From positions 1 through 64,000 of the forward strand of contig NZ_JAFRKB010000005.1 of assembly GCF_017431965.1 (NCBI RefSeq): DNA of 64,000 nucleotides, written 5' to 3'. Both the position numbers and the translations under genes were made by a program. The notes under the pieces are model-generated. The model was given only the letters and a program-made list of their open reading frames with translations. It had not been told where the DNA came from and did not search any database. The DNA comes from Methanobrevibacter sp. (GTDB lineage: Archaea > Methanobacteriota > Methanobacteria > Methanobacteriales > Methanobacteriaceae). Positions 27,885-37,351 of the stretch are shown here, piece by piece; position 1 is the first letter of the stretch; each line of letters opens with the position of its first letter.

Positions 27885-29363
27885 ATGATGATTAAAGTTT
27901 ATGTTTCAAGGTTTGACAGTGAAAAAGATGCAGAGCCTCATTTGGAGTGTTATGAAATTGAAAAAACACCTCAAATGAAGGTATTGGATGCGCTTCAAGC
28001 CATCAACGAAAAATATGATGCGAATATCAGTTTTAGAAGCTCATGCAGAGCTGGACAATGCGGATCATGCGGAATTCTATTTAAAGGAAATGGAGCTCTC
28101 GCATGTCAAAAAGAAATTAAGGACGGAGCAATTATCGAACCGCTTAATTTCCCTGTTATCAAAGACCTTATTGTCGACAAATCAAGTATCGAAGCCAAAG
28201 TGAAAGATTTAGAATTATCCCTCCAATGTGACCATGAATGCAGCGAGCTTGATACTTCCATTACAAAAGAAGACACAAAAGATACCAAAAAGGTAAGAAG
28301 CTGTATAGAATGTTATTCCTGTCTTTCAACTTGCCCTGTTGTCAATATTGCAACAGAAGAATTCGGCGGACCATACCTTATGAGATACATCAATAAGTTT
28401 GAAACTGATCCAAGAGAGAACTTCGACAGGTTAAAAGAGGCCTTGGACGAAGGACTTTACAATTGTACCAGCTGCGGCAAATGTTTAGCTGTTTGTCCTA
28501 AAAACATCAACACCTTCGGAGATGCAATTGAAAAAATGAGAGCCCTTGCTGTTGCAAACGGTTCAGGCCCACTTCCAGAACATGTGGCGTTTAAAGAGAA
28601 TATCTTAAAAACAGGAAGATCCATAAAAACCGATAAAACACCATTTATCGAGGAAGCTGAAAATTATACCGGATCCAAAGTTGCCTTCTTTACTGGATGT
28701 ATGGTTGATTATAAATTCCCTGAAATTGGACATATGCTGGTAAATGTTTTAAAAGAAAACGGCATTGATGTTGATGTTCCTGAAGGTCAAGTATGTTGCG
28801 GTTCTCCGCTTTTGAGAACCGGCCAAACTGACATTGTGCAGGAGCTTGTTGATAAAAACAAAGAAGTCTTTAAAGATTATGACACTGTAATTACAGTCTG
28901 TTCAGGCTGCGGATCCACTTTAAAAAATAATCATCCGGAATTCGGTTCCAGATTGCACGTAATGGACATAAGCGAATTTTTAGTGGATAAGCTTGATGAA
29001 AGCAAACTAAAAGAAGTTGACATGACCGTTACATATCACGACCCATGTCATTTGGGAAGAGGCCAGGGCATTAAAGATGCTCCGCGTGACATTATTGAAA
29101 AGATTCCGGGCATTAAATTTGAAGAAATGAAGTATCCTTGCCAATGCTGCGGAGCTGGTGGAGGAATAAAATCCGGAAAACCTGAAATCGCACTAGACCT
29201 GTCCAAATCAAAAGCAGAAATGATTAAGGATACTGGATCCGATGCAGTGGTTACAATCTGTCCGTTTTGTGAACTGAACTTGCAGGATGGTTTGAATGAG
29301 ATAGGTTGTGGAAATATCAAATCTATGCATTTACTTGAATTATTGACAAAAGCTTATGAATAA
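27885..29363 (+). CDS. tfrB: Fumarate reductase (CoM/CoB) subunit B-like protein
   Basis: A 492-residue protein. A plant-type [2Fe-2S] domain (CRAGQCGSCG near 55-64) is followed by two [4Fe-4S] motifs (CIECYSCLSTCP; CTSCGKCLAVCP) and two CCG domains (CCGSPLL...; CCGAGGG with CPFC) like heterodisulfide reductase HdrB. TfrB oxidises CoM-SH and CoB-SH to the heterodisulfide while TfrA reduces fumarate. TfrA is not in this window, as is common. GGAGGGGA precedes ATGATG; either ATG may be used. It is divergent from iorA, 103 nt away. Confidence 0.93.
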   Translation: MMIKVYVSRFDSEKDAEPHLECYEIEKTPQMKVLDALQAINEKYDANISFRSSCRAGQCGSCGILFKGNGALACQKEIKDGAIIEPLNFPVIKDLIVDKSSIEAKVKDLELSLQCDHECSELDTSITKEDTKDTKKVRSCIECYSCLSTCPVVNIATEEFGGPYLMRYINKFETDPRENFDRLKEALDEGLYNCTSCGKCLAVCPKNINTFGDAIEKMRALAVANGSGPLPEHVAFKENILKTGRSIKTDKTPFIEEAENYTGSKVAFFTGCMVDYKFPEIGHMLVNVLKENGIDVDVPEGQVCCGSPLLRTGQTDIVQELVDKNKEVFKDYDTVITVCSGCGSTLKNNHPEFGSRLHVMDISEFLVDKLDESKLKEVDMTVTYHDPCHLGRGQGIKDAPRDIIEKIPGIKFEEMKYPCQCCGAGGGIKSGKPEIALDLSKSKAEMIKDTGSDAVVTICPFCELNLQDGLNEIGCGNIKSMHLLELLTKAYE

Positions 29364-29375
29364 ATAGATTAGGAG

Positions 29376-30284
29376 TTGATTGAGATAGGAGATACTGCCG
29401 TAAGTGAACAACAGGTTGTGGATACAGCAGCAATGAGTTCACCGAAAAACGAGGAAAAACCCGAAGCAGAAAAAAAATCAACCTCCACAAAAAAATCAAA
29501 ACCTAAAACTCAATCCAGAGGCACCGGCAGAGTTAAGCTTACAAGAGAACAAGAAGAAAATGAAGTAAATCACTTTAAAGAAAATATATACATTGTTTTT
29601 GTTGAGTGCGAGACTCCGGGAAACGTTGGTTTTCTTGCAAGAACAATGGCCAACTTCGGATTGAAAAATTTAATACTTATAAATCCTCCGAAATTGACTA
29701 ACGAGGCATATTATCAGGCCACACATGGAAAATACATAGTTGAAAATGCAAAAATCTATGGCTCTTTAGATGAATTCTATCAGTCTCAAAGAATTGACTT
29801 TAAAGTTGCCTCAACAGGCATGGCCGGAGGAAGTTATAATCTATCAAGAATTCCTGTCACTCCCGACGAGTTAGGAAAACGCTTGAATGCTTCAAATAAA
29901 ATAGCCATTTTATTTGGACGGGAAGGCAATGGACTTACAAATAAAGAGATTGAAGAATCTGATATTTGCGTTTCCATTCCAACAGACCCCACATATCCAA
30001 TCATGAACATATCTCATGCAGCCGCAATAATATTCTATGAATTATTCAAGAATAAACACGATTTCAGTGTTATAGGCCTAGAAGAAAGTACTGCTTTGGA
30101 AAAGGAATATCTATTAAAGGACATGCATGATTTGATTGAAAGCTTGGATATACCTGACCATAAAAAGAAGAATGGTCTGAAAGCATTTAAAAATATTATT
30201 AATAGGGCTTTTATTACAGGTAGGGAAGCACATACCCTGAAAGGGATATTAAGAAGATTGAAAGTGAAAATTGGTGAAGAATGA
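29376..30284 (+). CDS. SPOUT-class tRNA/rRNA methyltransferase (TrmJ-like)
   Basis: A 302-residue frame. A low-complexity Lys/Glu/Ser N-terminus (to about residue 65) precedes a TrmH/TrmJ SPOUT domain: VFVECETPGNVGFLARTMANFGL (N-x-G-x-x-A-R), LFGREGNGLTN and IPTDPTYPIMNISHAAAI. This suggests 2'-O-methylation of tRNA position 32. The start is doubtful: TTG 29376 directly follows AGGAG with no spacing, and an in-frame ATG appears only at 29433. Conserved sequence starts well after both. It overlaps the next gene by 4 nt (ATGA). Confidence 0.85.
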   Translation: MIEIGDTAVSEQQVVDTAAMSSPKNEEKPEAEKKSTSTKKSKPKTQSRGTGRVKLTREQEENEVNHFKENIYIVFVECETPGNVGFLARTMANFGLKNLILINPPKLTNEAYYQATHGKYIVENAKIYGSLDEFYQSQRIDFKVASTGMAGGSYNLSRIPVTPDELGKRLNASNKIAILFGREGNGLTNKEIEESDICVSIPTDPTYPIMNISHAAAIIFYELFKNKHDFSVIGLEESTALEKEYLLKDMHDLIESLDIPDHKKKNGLKAFKNIINRAFITGREAHTLKGILRRLKVKIGEE

Positions 30285-31105
30285 GAAAAATTAGCTTTGC
30301 AGAAATCAGTACATTCATAGTTAACAGAATCTTCAATTGGAGATTTTGGATAGCTGGATTAACAAAAAAATCAAAAGTAGCCAAAAAAGTAATTGATAAA
30401 CTGCTTTTTGAAAATGATGAGATTGTTGTTGTTCCAAATACCATCAATGTTAACAAGAAAATAGAATCTGCAGGCTCCGAATTCCTGCCTACCGATGTTA
30501 TTAAAGAAGTGATAAAAAGAACTCCTGACATTGTTATAATGAATACATGTCTTTGCAGAACTTCAAACGATTGTAAGGATTACCCTCATGACATAGGATG
30601 CATTTTCCTGGGGCCGACTTCCAAAAAGATTCCAAGAGCAATATGCCATGAAGCAACAGTTGAAGAAGCTTTGGCTCAAGTGGACCAAGCCGATGCTGCA
30701 GGTTTAAGCCACATTATTGGGCGCAATAAGATTGATACAGTGTGGATGAATGTTAGACCAGGAAAAGGATTGCTTACAATCTGTCATTGCTGTCCTTGCT
30801 GCTGTTTATGGAAAGTTTATCCTAACTTAGACAACGAAATCAGTGATAAGCTAGAAAAATTAGATGGAATTGAAGTCAGATTGCATAAAGATAACTGTAA
30901 AAAATGTCGCAAATGTCTTGAAGCATGCATGTTTGATGCCATTTCTATGAAAGATGGCAAAATCCACATTGATGCTGATAACTGTAAAGGCTGCGGACTT
31001 TGTGTAAATGCCTGTAAATTTAATGCAATTACAATCGATTATACTGATAAAACTATTAATAACGTGATTAATAGGATTGACAATTTATTTGAAAAAGAAT
31101 TATAA
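30281..31105 (+). CDS. Cysteine-rich 4Fe-4S ferredoxin-like protein
   Basis: A 274-residue protein with about 19 cysteines. The C-terminal 75 residues hold two 4Fe-4S ferredoxin motifs (CKKCRKCLEAC; CKGCGLCVNAC). Upstream is an unusual cluster (CLCRTSNDC near 87-95, then CHCCPCCCLW near 166-175) that could bind an extra cluster or metal. No catalytic domain is recognised. The ATG overlaps the trmJ-like stop, so it is translationally coupled; dcd follows after 18 nt. Probably an electron carrier or an iron-sulfur enzyme subunit. Confidence 0.75.
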   Translation: MRKISFAEISTFIVNRIFNWRFWIAGLTKKSKVAKKVIDKLLFENDEIVVVPNTINVNKKIESAGSEFLPTDVIKEVIKRTPDIVIMNTCLCRTSNDCKDYPHDIGCIFLGPTSKKIPRAICHEATVEEALAQVDQADAAGLSHIIGRNKIDTVWMNVRPGKGLLTICHCCPCCCLWKVYPNLDNEISDKLEKLDGIEVRLHKDNCKKCRKCLEACMFDAISMKDGKIHIDADNCKGCGLCVNACKFNAITIDYTDKTINNVINRIDNLFEKEL

Positions 31106-31123
31106 ATAATTTTGCGTGAAAAT

Positions 31124-31711
31124 ATGGCAATTTTGAGTGATAAAGATATTAAAGCATACTTGAAAGATGGGAAGATAGTAATCGAACCCATTAAAGATGA
31201 AAAACAAATACAGCCATCTTCTGTTGATATGAGATTGGGAGATGAATTTAAAGTATTTAAAGTTATTAGAAAACCTTATATTGACCCGAAAGATGAGGAA
31301 GACATAGCCTCCTACATGGAATCAACTATTGTCGAGGAAGGTGAAGCATTTATCATACACCCCAATGAATTTGCACTTGCCACCACATTAGAATATGTTA
31401 AATTACCTGATAATCTAGTGGCAAGAGTGGAAGGCCGTTCAAGTATGGGGCGTTTAGGTGTAACAATGCATGTTACCGCAGGTTTTATCGATCCCGGTTT
31501 TGAAGGAAAAATTACTTTAGAAATATCTAACATCGGCGCAATGCCTGTTGCGCTTTATCCAGGTCAAAGAGTATGCCAGATTGTATTTGAAACCATGACC
31601 ACACCTGCAGAAGTGCCATACGGACACCCCGATAGAAATAGTAAATACATGGGTCAAACTCGCCCTGAAAGCAGTAGAGTTAAACTGGACTATGAATTAA
31701 AAAAAGATTAG
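31124..31711 (+). CDS. dcd: dCTP deaminase (probably bifunctional dCTP deaminase/dUTPase)
   Basis: A 195-residue protein with the family core: IQPSSVDMRLGDEF, ARVEGRSSMGRLGV, GFIDPGFEGKITLEISN and PGQRVCQIVF. It deaminates dCTP (and, in methanogen enzymes, cleaves dUTP to dUMP and diphosphate), feeding dTMP synthesis. The first Met with a fit to the family start is ATG 31124 (MAILSDKDI); an in-frame TTG four codons earlier is unlikely. Followed by glyS after 12 nt. Confidence 0.93.
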   Translation: MAILSDKDIKAYLKDGKIVIEPIKDEKQIQPSSVDMRLGDEFKVFKVIRKPYIDPKDEEDIASYMESTIVEEGEAFIIHPNEFALATTLEYVKLPDNLVARVEGRSSMGRLGVTMHVTAGFIDPGFEGKITLEISNIGAMPVALYPGQRVCQIVFETMTTPAEVPYGHPDRNSKYMGQTRPESSRVKLDYELKKD

Positions 31712-31723
31712 GAGTTAGTGTTT

Positions 31724-33418
31724 ATGAATCATGATAAAATGACAAATATTAGTGCAAAAAGAGGATTTTTATGGCCATCTTTTGAAATTTACTCAGGAGT
31801 TTCCGGTTTTACCGATTATGGTCCTCTAGGAGCAAGCTTAAAAAATAACATCATGCAGAAATGGAGAAAACAGTACGTTTCCGGTGAAGGATTTTACGAA
31901 ATTGAAGGCCCTACCGTAATGCCAAAAGAAGTTCTGAAAGCATCAGGACATGTCGACAACTTTACCGACCCAATGTGTAAATGTGAAAAATGTGGTGAAG
32001 TGTTCAGAGCTGACCATATCATTGAAGAAGTGATTGGCGAAGATGTGGAAAGTTTAGAAAACGAAGAGCTAGACCAGATTGTCATTGATAATAATATCGT
32101 ATGTCCCGAATGTGGCGGAAAATTGTCAAACATCTGGAACTACAATTTAATGTTTAAAACAGAAATTGGAGCAAAAGGAGACAAAGTAGGTTATATGAGA
32201 CCTGAAACCGCTCAAGGAATCTTCATTTTATTCAAACGTTTGGAAAGATTTTTCAGAGGAAAACTTCCATTCGGAGTGGTTCAACTTGGAAAAGCCTACA
32301 GAAACGAAATATCTCCAAGGCAAGGTGTTATCAGACTTAGAGAATTCACACAAGCAGAAGCGGAAATTTTCTTAAACCCTAAAGATAAGACCCATCCAAA
32401 ATTCGCACAGATTGAAAATGAAATCCTGCGCTTAAATTCACAGGAAGTTCAGGAAAATAATACTGAACCATTAGAAATTACTGCACGTGAAGCTCTGGAT
32501 AAAGGAATTGTAGCTAATGAAATGCTTATTTATCAATTATACTTAGCACGTAAGTTTTTAACAGAAATTGGAATTCCTGAAGATGCATTGAGATTCAGAC
32601 AACACCTGGCTGGAGAAATGGCCCACTATGCACTTGACTGTTGGGACGTTGAAGCGAAAACCGACAAATATGGATGGATTGAAATCATCGGAATTGCCGA
32701 TAGGGGAGATTATGACCTAAGTTCACATTCCGAATTCAGTAATGATGAATTAAATGTATTCGTTGAATACGATGAACCTAAAAAAGTTCAAAAAACCGTT
32801 GTCAAACCTAATCTATCCAAATTTGGACCAATATTTAAAGGAGATTCCCCTAAAGTTAAACAAGCAATCGAAGATGCCGACCCTGAAGACATCAAAGCTG
32901 CACTTGAAAGTGATGGAAAATTCACTGTTGAACTGGACAAGGTTTATGAAGTAGACAAGGAATTGCTCCTCTTTGAAGATGTTGAAGAGGAAATTACAGG
33001 TGAAAAAATCATTCCTCATGTAATTGAGCCTTCATTCGGTATTGACCGTATTCTATATACAGTTTTATTGCATTCATTTACAGAAACTGATGAAAAGGAC
33101 TACTTTAAATTTGACAAATCAGTAGCCCCCGTACAAGTTGGAGTTTTCCCGCTCGTCAATAAAGAAGGCCCTCGTGAAATCGCTCAGGATTTAACTGAAA
33201 CCTTGAGAATAGCTGGATTTAAAGTAGAATACGATGCAACTGGAACAATCGGGAAAAGATATGCTAGAGCTGATGAAATCGGCATTCCTCTTGCCGTAAC
33301 AGTTGACTTTGACAGTCTTGAAGACAAACAAGTAACCGTGAGAGACAGAGACACCGAAAATCAGGAAAGAATTCCGATTGATGAGTTGAATGACTACCTG
33401 GAAAAATATTATAAATGA
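31724..33418 (+). CDS. glyS: Glycyl-tRNA synthetase
   Basis: A 564-residue class II synthetase of the alpha-2 eukaryote/archaeal type. Motif 1 region GFLWPSFEIYSGVSGFTDYGPLG, motif 2 FGVVQLGKAYRNEISPRQGVIRLREF and motif 3 EPSFGIDRILYTVL are intact. A CPECGG/CEKCG zinc-binding insertion lies near residues 85-140. A C-terminal anticodon-binding domain covers the last 100 residues. ATG 31724 is preceded by TTAGGAG 9 nt upstream; GTG 31718 is less likely. Confidence 0.97.
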   Translation: MNHDKMTNISAKRGFLWPSFEIYSGVSGFTDYGPLGASLKNNIMQKWRKQYVSGEGFYEIEGPTVMPKEVLKASGHVDNFTDPMCKCEKCGEVFRADHIIEEVIGEDVESLENEELDQIVIDNNIVCPECGGKLSNIWNYNLMFKTEIGAKGDKVGYMRPETAQGIFILFKRLERFFRGKLPFGVVQLGKAYRNEISPRQGVIRLREFTQAEAEIFLNPKDKTHPKFAQIENEILRLNSQEVQENNTEPLEITAREALDKGIVANEMLIYQLYLARKFLTEIGIPEDALRFRQHLAGEMAHYALDCWDVEAKTDKYGWIEIIGIADRGDYDLSSHSEFSNDELNVFVEYDEPKKVQKTVVKPNLSKFGPIFKGDSPKVKQAIEDADPEDIKAALESDGKFTVELDKVYEVDKELLLFEDVEEEITGEKIIPHVIEPSFGIDRILYTVLLHSFTETDEKDYFKFDKSVAPVQVGVFPLVNKEGPREIAQDLTETLRIAGFKVEYDATGTIGKRYARADEIGIPLAVTVDFDSLEDKQVTVRDRDTENQERIPIDELNDYLEKYYK

Positions 33419-33434
33419 GTTAAAAAACTCATTT
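33413..33434. terminator. Bidirectional hairpin after glyS
   Basis: AAATGAGT / ACTCATTT, 8-bp stem (33413-33420 with 33427-33434), loop TAAAAA, overlapping the glyS stop and the end of the convergent regulator gene. AT-rich tracts follow on both strands. Confidence 0.5.
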
Positions 33435-34208
33435 ATTTAAATTTTTAAAATTTTCAAACAGATTAACCGCCCATTTTAATGAATTGCTATTTTTTGAGAT
33501 CAATAACCTGTTCTGATCGAAACTGCCATCTTCCTTAAATAATCCCAGAATCATCACTTTATCGGTGACTATCAGCAGGAGATTATCTTCCTTTTTAAAA
33601 GAGGATAAATTTTTAATTTCTGACTTTTCTTCGAAAATATGTAAAATCTCTTTGGAAACCATCATTTCAACAGGATTATTGCTTTTAACCAGATTATCCA
33701 ATTGATTAGTGAAGCTTTCATAATAAAATGGCAAAATGCATTTCACACAGTTAGCTTCCATCAATGCATTTTCAATGTAATTGTAAGTCCTGTATGCATC
33801 GATATCCCCTGATTCTATCAGGCTCGCTTGTCCTATCAGATATATCTCAGCAATTGATTGGTTTGGAATCATGTCAACCAAATGCTTATCCAAAATATTG
33901 AAAAACTTATTTATCACATCAATGGTTTTATTTAACTCCAAAACATTTTCTATTTGCATCCTCATGGAATTGGTTAAATGATATTTGCTTGATTGTCTGT
34001 AAACAAAATTTTCCAATTCCAATTTATGCATGGTGCTTGATACAGAGCTGTAACTTAATCCAGTATCTTCAGTTAAACCTTTCATGCTTTTAGGACCATC
34101 ATATAGTGTCGCTATAATTTTCAACCTAGACAATGAGTTTGTTACATATTTTAAATCCTTTGAAATAGATTCATAACTTTTTAAATAGTTTTCTTTTTCT
34201 TCAACCAC
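33429..34208 (-). CDS. Transcriptional regulator, FilR1-like (HTH + DUF1724)
   Basis: A 259-residue protein. The N-terminal winged-helix HTH (about 10-75: SLSRLKIIATLYDGPKSMKGLTEDTGLSYSSVSSTMHKLE) is ArsR-like. The rest matches the DUF1724/FilR1 regulatory region of methanogen regulators. The start is GTG 34208 with AGGTGG 6 nt upstream; the longer frame to 34304 has no conserved extra sequence. Divergent from a TatD-like gene at 34395; the 186-nt gap is the likely shared control region. Ligand unknown. Confidence 0.85.
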   Translation of the reverse strand: MVEEKENYLKSYESISKDLKYVTNSLSRLKIIATLYDGPKSMKGLTEDTGLSYSSVSSTMHKLELENFVYRQSSKYHLTNSMRMQIENVLELNKTIDVINKFFNILDKHLVDMIPNQSIAEIYLIGQASLIESGDIDAYRTYNYIENALMEANCVKCILPFYYESFTNQLDNLVKSNNPVEMMVSKEILHIFEEKSEIKNLSSFKKEDNLLLIVTDKVMILGLFKEDGSFDQNRLLISKNSNSLKWAVNLFENFKNLNK

Positions 34209-34394
34209 AGTAGACCACCTATTAGTATTACTTATTCTATTATTTTTATTACTAAAAATATAAAATCTCTTGAAGTGAACAACCGCAGAAAATAACACTT
34301 GCAAAAAGTATAAAAGTAGCTAAACATTTTAGATAATTTTTTAAAATAAGATAAACAAACTAAACATGAAGAAATAAAATTTAACGGGATAAAT

Positions 34395-35159
34395 ATGATT
34401 GATACACATATACATGCAGATTCAAGAAGTGGTGAAGACTTTAAGGAAATGTATCTTGCAGGAATAAACACTGCAATTACATGCAGTTTCTATCCTTATA
34501 AAATAGAACATGAAATGATTCTTTTAAATCATTTAAATAGGATATTGGAGCTGGACACCGCAAGAGCAAACGAATACGGACTTGATTTGAAAGTAGCCTT
34601 AGGCATTCATCCTGCAAATTCCAATATAAATCCGGAAATAATCTTTGAAAATCTATACGAATGGATTGAAACTAAACAGATTGTTGCTATTGGCGAAATT
34701 GGTCTTGAAGACTTAACTGAAAATGAAATTGCCATCTTCAAAAAGCAATTGGATATTGCCGATGAGACAAAATCAAAAGTGATAATACACACCCCTCGAA
34801 AAAACAAAAAAGAGGTTCTAAAAGAGATAATTGAAATAATACCCCAACATTTGGATGAATCTCAAGCAGTTATCGACCACATTAATCCCCACGTTATTGA
34901 AGATGCAGTCAATACCGATTGCATGCTGGGCTTAACTGTGCAACCTCAAAAAATGGAAAAGGAAGATGCAATAGCAATTTTGGATGAATACGGGTTTGAA
35001 AGATTCTTATTAAACAGTGACATAAGCAACAAAGCATCCGATCCCCTTTCAGTGCCAAAAACCGTGCGTGAACTTGAAAGGTTAGGATATGACAAGAACA
35101 ATATTAACAAAGTATCCCATGAAAATGGAGAGAAGTTTTTCAGATTAAACACATTTTAA
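34395..35159 (+). CDS. TatD-related metal-dependent hydrolase
   Basis: A 254-residue TIM-barrel hydrolase of the archaeal TatD-like group. MIDTHIHADSRSG (H-x-H) at the start, ALGIHPAN, AIGEIGLED, VIIHTPRKNK and VIDHINP give the metal-site pattern. Compared with the true TatD gene at 50.3 kb it lacks the usual IGECGLDY form. Nuclease or amidohydrolase activity is possible. Divergent from the FilR1-like regulator, which may control it. Confidence 0.85.
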   Translation: MIDTHIHADSRSGEDFKEMYLAGINTAITCSFYPYKIEHEMILLNHLNRILELDTARANEYGLDLKVALGIHPANSNINPEIIFENLYEWIETKQIVAIGEIGLEDLTENEIAIFKKQLDIADETKSKVIIHTPRKNKKEVLKEIIEIIPQHLDESQAVIDHINPHVIEDAVNTDCMLGLTVQPQKMEKEDAIAILDEYGFERFLLNSDISNKASDPLSVPKTVRELERLGYDKNNINKVSHENGEKFFRLNTF

Positions 35160-35184
35160 ATACTATTAATTACTAAATAATACT

Positions 35185-35823
35185 ATGGAAAACAACAAAT
35201 TAATTATAGTGGCATTAATTGCAATCATTGCCATTTTACTTATTTTGATTGGAGCTACCGTTTTTCCAACAATGATGAAAGAAAATTGCCAGTTAGAAAT
35301 AACAAACCCAGAATCTCTAAATGAAGGCGACAATATCACCGTCAAACTATCTGATTCAAAAAATAACCCTATTTCTGATAAAAACATTAAAGTTGTCCTT
35401 AAAAGTCCCAATAACACACAGGAATATGTGATTAAAACAGATTCTAACGGAATTGCAACTTTAACATTAACTGAAGAAAACAACGGAACCCATAATCTGA
35501 CATGCAGTTTTGAAGGTGATGATACATACAATGCGGCTTCCGCTACAAAGGAAATTACTGTAAAAAGTGCCGCCGAAACAACTTCAAGTTCATCAAGTAG
35601 TTCTGAAAATTCAATTGAAGCAAACAGGCCTAAAAATGATCCGAATTACAAAGGGTACACACCAAATCATGAAAGTGAAGTTGTTAACGGGTGGAATCCT
35701 AGTGAACACGAACAATCTCGCCAGTCCCTGAGTGATGGAAACCAGAGAATTCAATATGATGACGGTTACTTTAGGATTGTTGATTCAAACGGATATGTAA
35801 TTACTTACGGCTATGGCGGTTAA
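35185..35823 (+). CDS. Membrane-anchored Ig-like domain protein
   Basis: A 212-residue protein. One N-terminal anchor helix (LIIVALIAIIAILLILIGATVF) precedes a bacterial-Ig-like/invasin-type beta sandwich (about 40-130: INPESL-type start, DSNGIATLTL). A Ser-rich spacer (TSSSSSSSENS) and a Tyr/Gly-rich C-terminal segment (YFRIVDSNGYVITYGYGG) follow. It is on the cell surface and probably binds or lies along pseudomurein. A TATA-like TTTTAAATACT about 25-30 nt before the ATG suggests a leaderless transcript. Confidence 0.75.
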   Translation: MENNKLIIVALIAIIAILLILIGATVFPTMMKENCQLEITNPESLNEGDNITVKLSDSKNNPISDKNIKVVLKSPNNTQEYVIKTDSNGIATLTLTEENNGTHNLTCSFEGDDTYNAASATKEITVKSAAETTSSSSSSSENSIEANRPKNDPNYKGYTPNHESEVVNGWNPSEHEQSRQSLSDGNQRIQYDDGYFRIVDSNGYVITYGYGG

Positions 35824-35842
35824 ACCATAGCTTTTTTTATTT
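35810..35842 (+). terminator. Hairpin plus T-tract
   Basis: GCTATGG / CCATAGC (35810-35816 with 35825-35831) followed by TTTTTTTATTTTT. It overlaps the stop codon of the Ig-like protein gene. Confidence 0.65.
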
Positions 35843-35862
35843 TTAAAAACCAATATAAAACC

Positions 35863-36768
35863 ATGATTGAAAAAATACCTATTCCAATTTGTGGTTTAAT
35901 TCTTGCATTATTATCACTTGGAAATCTTTTAAATGATGTGCATCCTCATTTAAGAGTGATTTGTGCTGCAATAGGTATAATATTAATGATTTCAATAATT
36001 TTAAAACTTATTTTATACCCAAAAAATATTAAAGAAGATTTTAAAAATCCGATTATTGCAAGTAATTCAGGTACTTTTTCGATGAGTTTGATGCTTTTAT
36101 CTACATACCTCCAACCATTCATGCCAAATATTGCATATGGTGTGTGGATATTTGGTGTAGCTTTGCATATTTTACTAATGATTTACTTCACCCATCATTT
36201 CATCATACGTAACTTTGATATTTCGACAGTCTATCCAAGCTACTGGATAGTGTTTATCGGAATTACAATGGGAGCAATTACAGCTAATGCACATGGTCTT
36301 GATGGACTAGGTTTCATATTCTTTTTAGTCGGATTCATTGCTATGATTATAACCCTGCCTCTTGTAGTATACAGATACTTGAAATATAGTGATATTCCGG
36401 ATGCAAACAAGCCATTGATATGTATCTTCAATGCAGTCTTAAGCATATTGATTGTGGGATACATCAATTCATATAACCACATATCCCTTGGGTTTTTAGG
36501 AATAATGTATTTATTTGCATGCATATTCTACATATTTGCACTAGCTAAATTCATAGAATATAGAAACTTAGACTTTTATCCAAGCTTTTCAGCATTTACA
36601 TTTCCATTTGTAATAAGCACACTTGCAACAAAAGGAGTGATTTCAAAAATAGGATCAAAGATCATTTTAAATGGTGTTTTAAGCATTGAAACTGTCATAG
36701 CTACAGCTATTGTATTGTATGTTCTAACAAAATATATAAAATTTTTAAGTAGAAATGAATCTACTTAA
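35863..36768 (+). CDS. TDT family (SLAC1/TehA-like) transporter
   Basis: A 301-residue protein with about ten helices, fitting the tellurite-resistance/dicarboxylate/anion transporter (TDT) family. PSYWIVFIGITMGAITANAH and LDFYPSFSAFTFPFVISTLAT resemble the family core. The transported anion is unknown. Convergent with sepF: the two genes overlap by 4 nt at their 3' ends. Confidence 0.8.
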   Translation: MIEKIPIPICGLILALLSLGNLLNDVHPHLRVICAAIGIILMISIILKLILYPKNIKEDFKNPIIASNSGTFSMSLMLLSTYLQPFMPNIAYGVWIFGVALHILLMIYFTHHFIIRNFDISTVYPSYWIVFIGITMGAITANAHGLDGLGFIFFLVGFIAMIITLPLVVYRYLKYSDIPDANKPLICIFNAVLSILIVGYINSYNHISLGFLGIMYLFACIFYIFALAKFIEYRNLDFYPSFSAFTFPFVISTLATKGVISKIGSKIILNGVLSIETVIATAIVLYVLTKYIKFLSRNEST

Positions 36769-37346
36769 CTTTTATTGATTAATCTAACTTTATTAGGAGA
36801 GATGATAATCAGATTCTTTTCTTCAGAGCGTGCAAGCAATAAAGCTTGAGCACCGTATTTTGCCCTCATCTGTTTAATTTTTTCTCCAGCCAATTTGAAG
36901 TTAGCGGGACTATCCTTTTCTAAGAAAGATAAATCCAATATCACAGGATTTCTCTCTTCAACAATTTGGTCAATAACATAGTTAACGTCATCGATTGATT
37001 TCGGCCTAATGAGAACAATCTCATAATATGACTGTTCAGGAGTGATTACATAATCATCATAATCATCTTGAATCGGAGTAGGTCTTGGCATTTGCTCAGA
37101 ACTTTGAGTAGGATTAGGATTAAAAGTAGGATTAGTATTGTAGGTAGGATTAGGATTTTGAGTAGGTCTGGAAGATTGGGAATCATCTTGTTGTATCATT
37201 CCTCGCAAATTGCTGACTCCAGCCTTCACATCATTAGTCAACTCATCCAATATTTCATAAAAGCTTGACTCATCATTTGTCTTATCGTTACTTGTATTTG
37301 TTTCTTCGAAGCCTAAACTTCTTTTTAATGTGTCCATAAAGCTCAT
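36765..37346 (-). CDS. sepF: Archaeal cell-division protein SepF
   Basis: A 193-residue protein. The N-terminal amphipathic membrane-targeting helix (MSFMDTLKRSLGFEE) is followed by an Asn/Pro/Thr-rich linker (about 60-85, with TNPTFNPNPT) and the SepF core (about 105-190: YYEIVLIRPKSIDDVNYVIDQI...RNPVILDLSFLE... KVRLINK). Archaeal SepF anchors FtsZ at the division site. AGGAGTAATTT precedes the ATG. The DUF1611 gene lies upstream by 5 nt, so the pair is probably cotranscribed. Confidence 0.92.
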   Translation of the reverse strand: MSFMDTLKRSLGFEETNTSNDKTNDESSFYEILDELTNDVKAGVSNLRGMIQQDDSQSSRPTQNPNPTYNTNPTFNPNPTQSSEQMPRPTPIQDDYDDYVITPEQSYYEIVLIRPKSIDDVNYVIDQIVEERNPVILDLSFLEKDSPANFKLAGEKIKQMRAKYGAQALLLARSEEKNLIIISPNKVRLINKS

Positions 37347-37351
37347 TTAAA

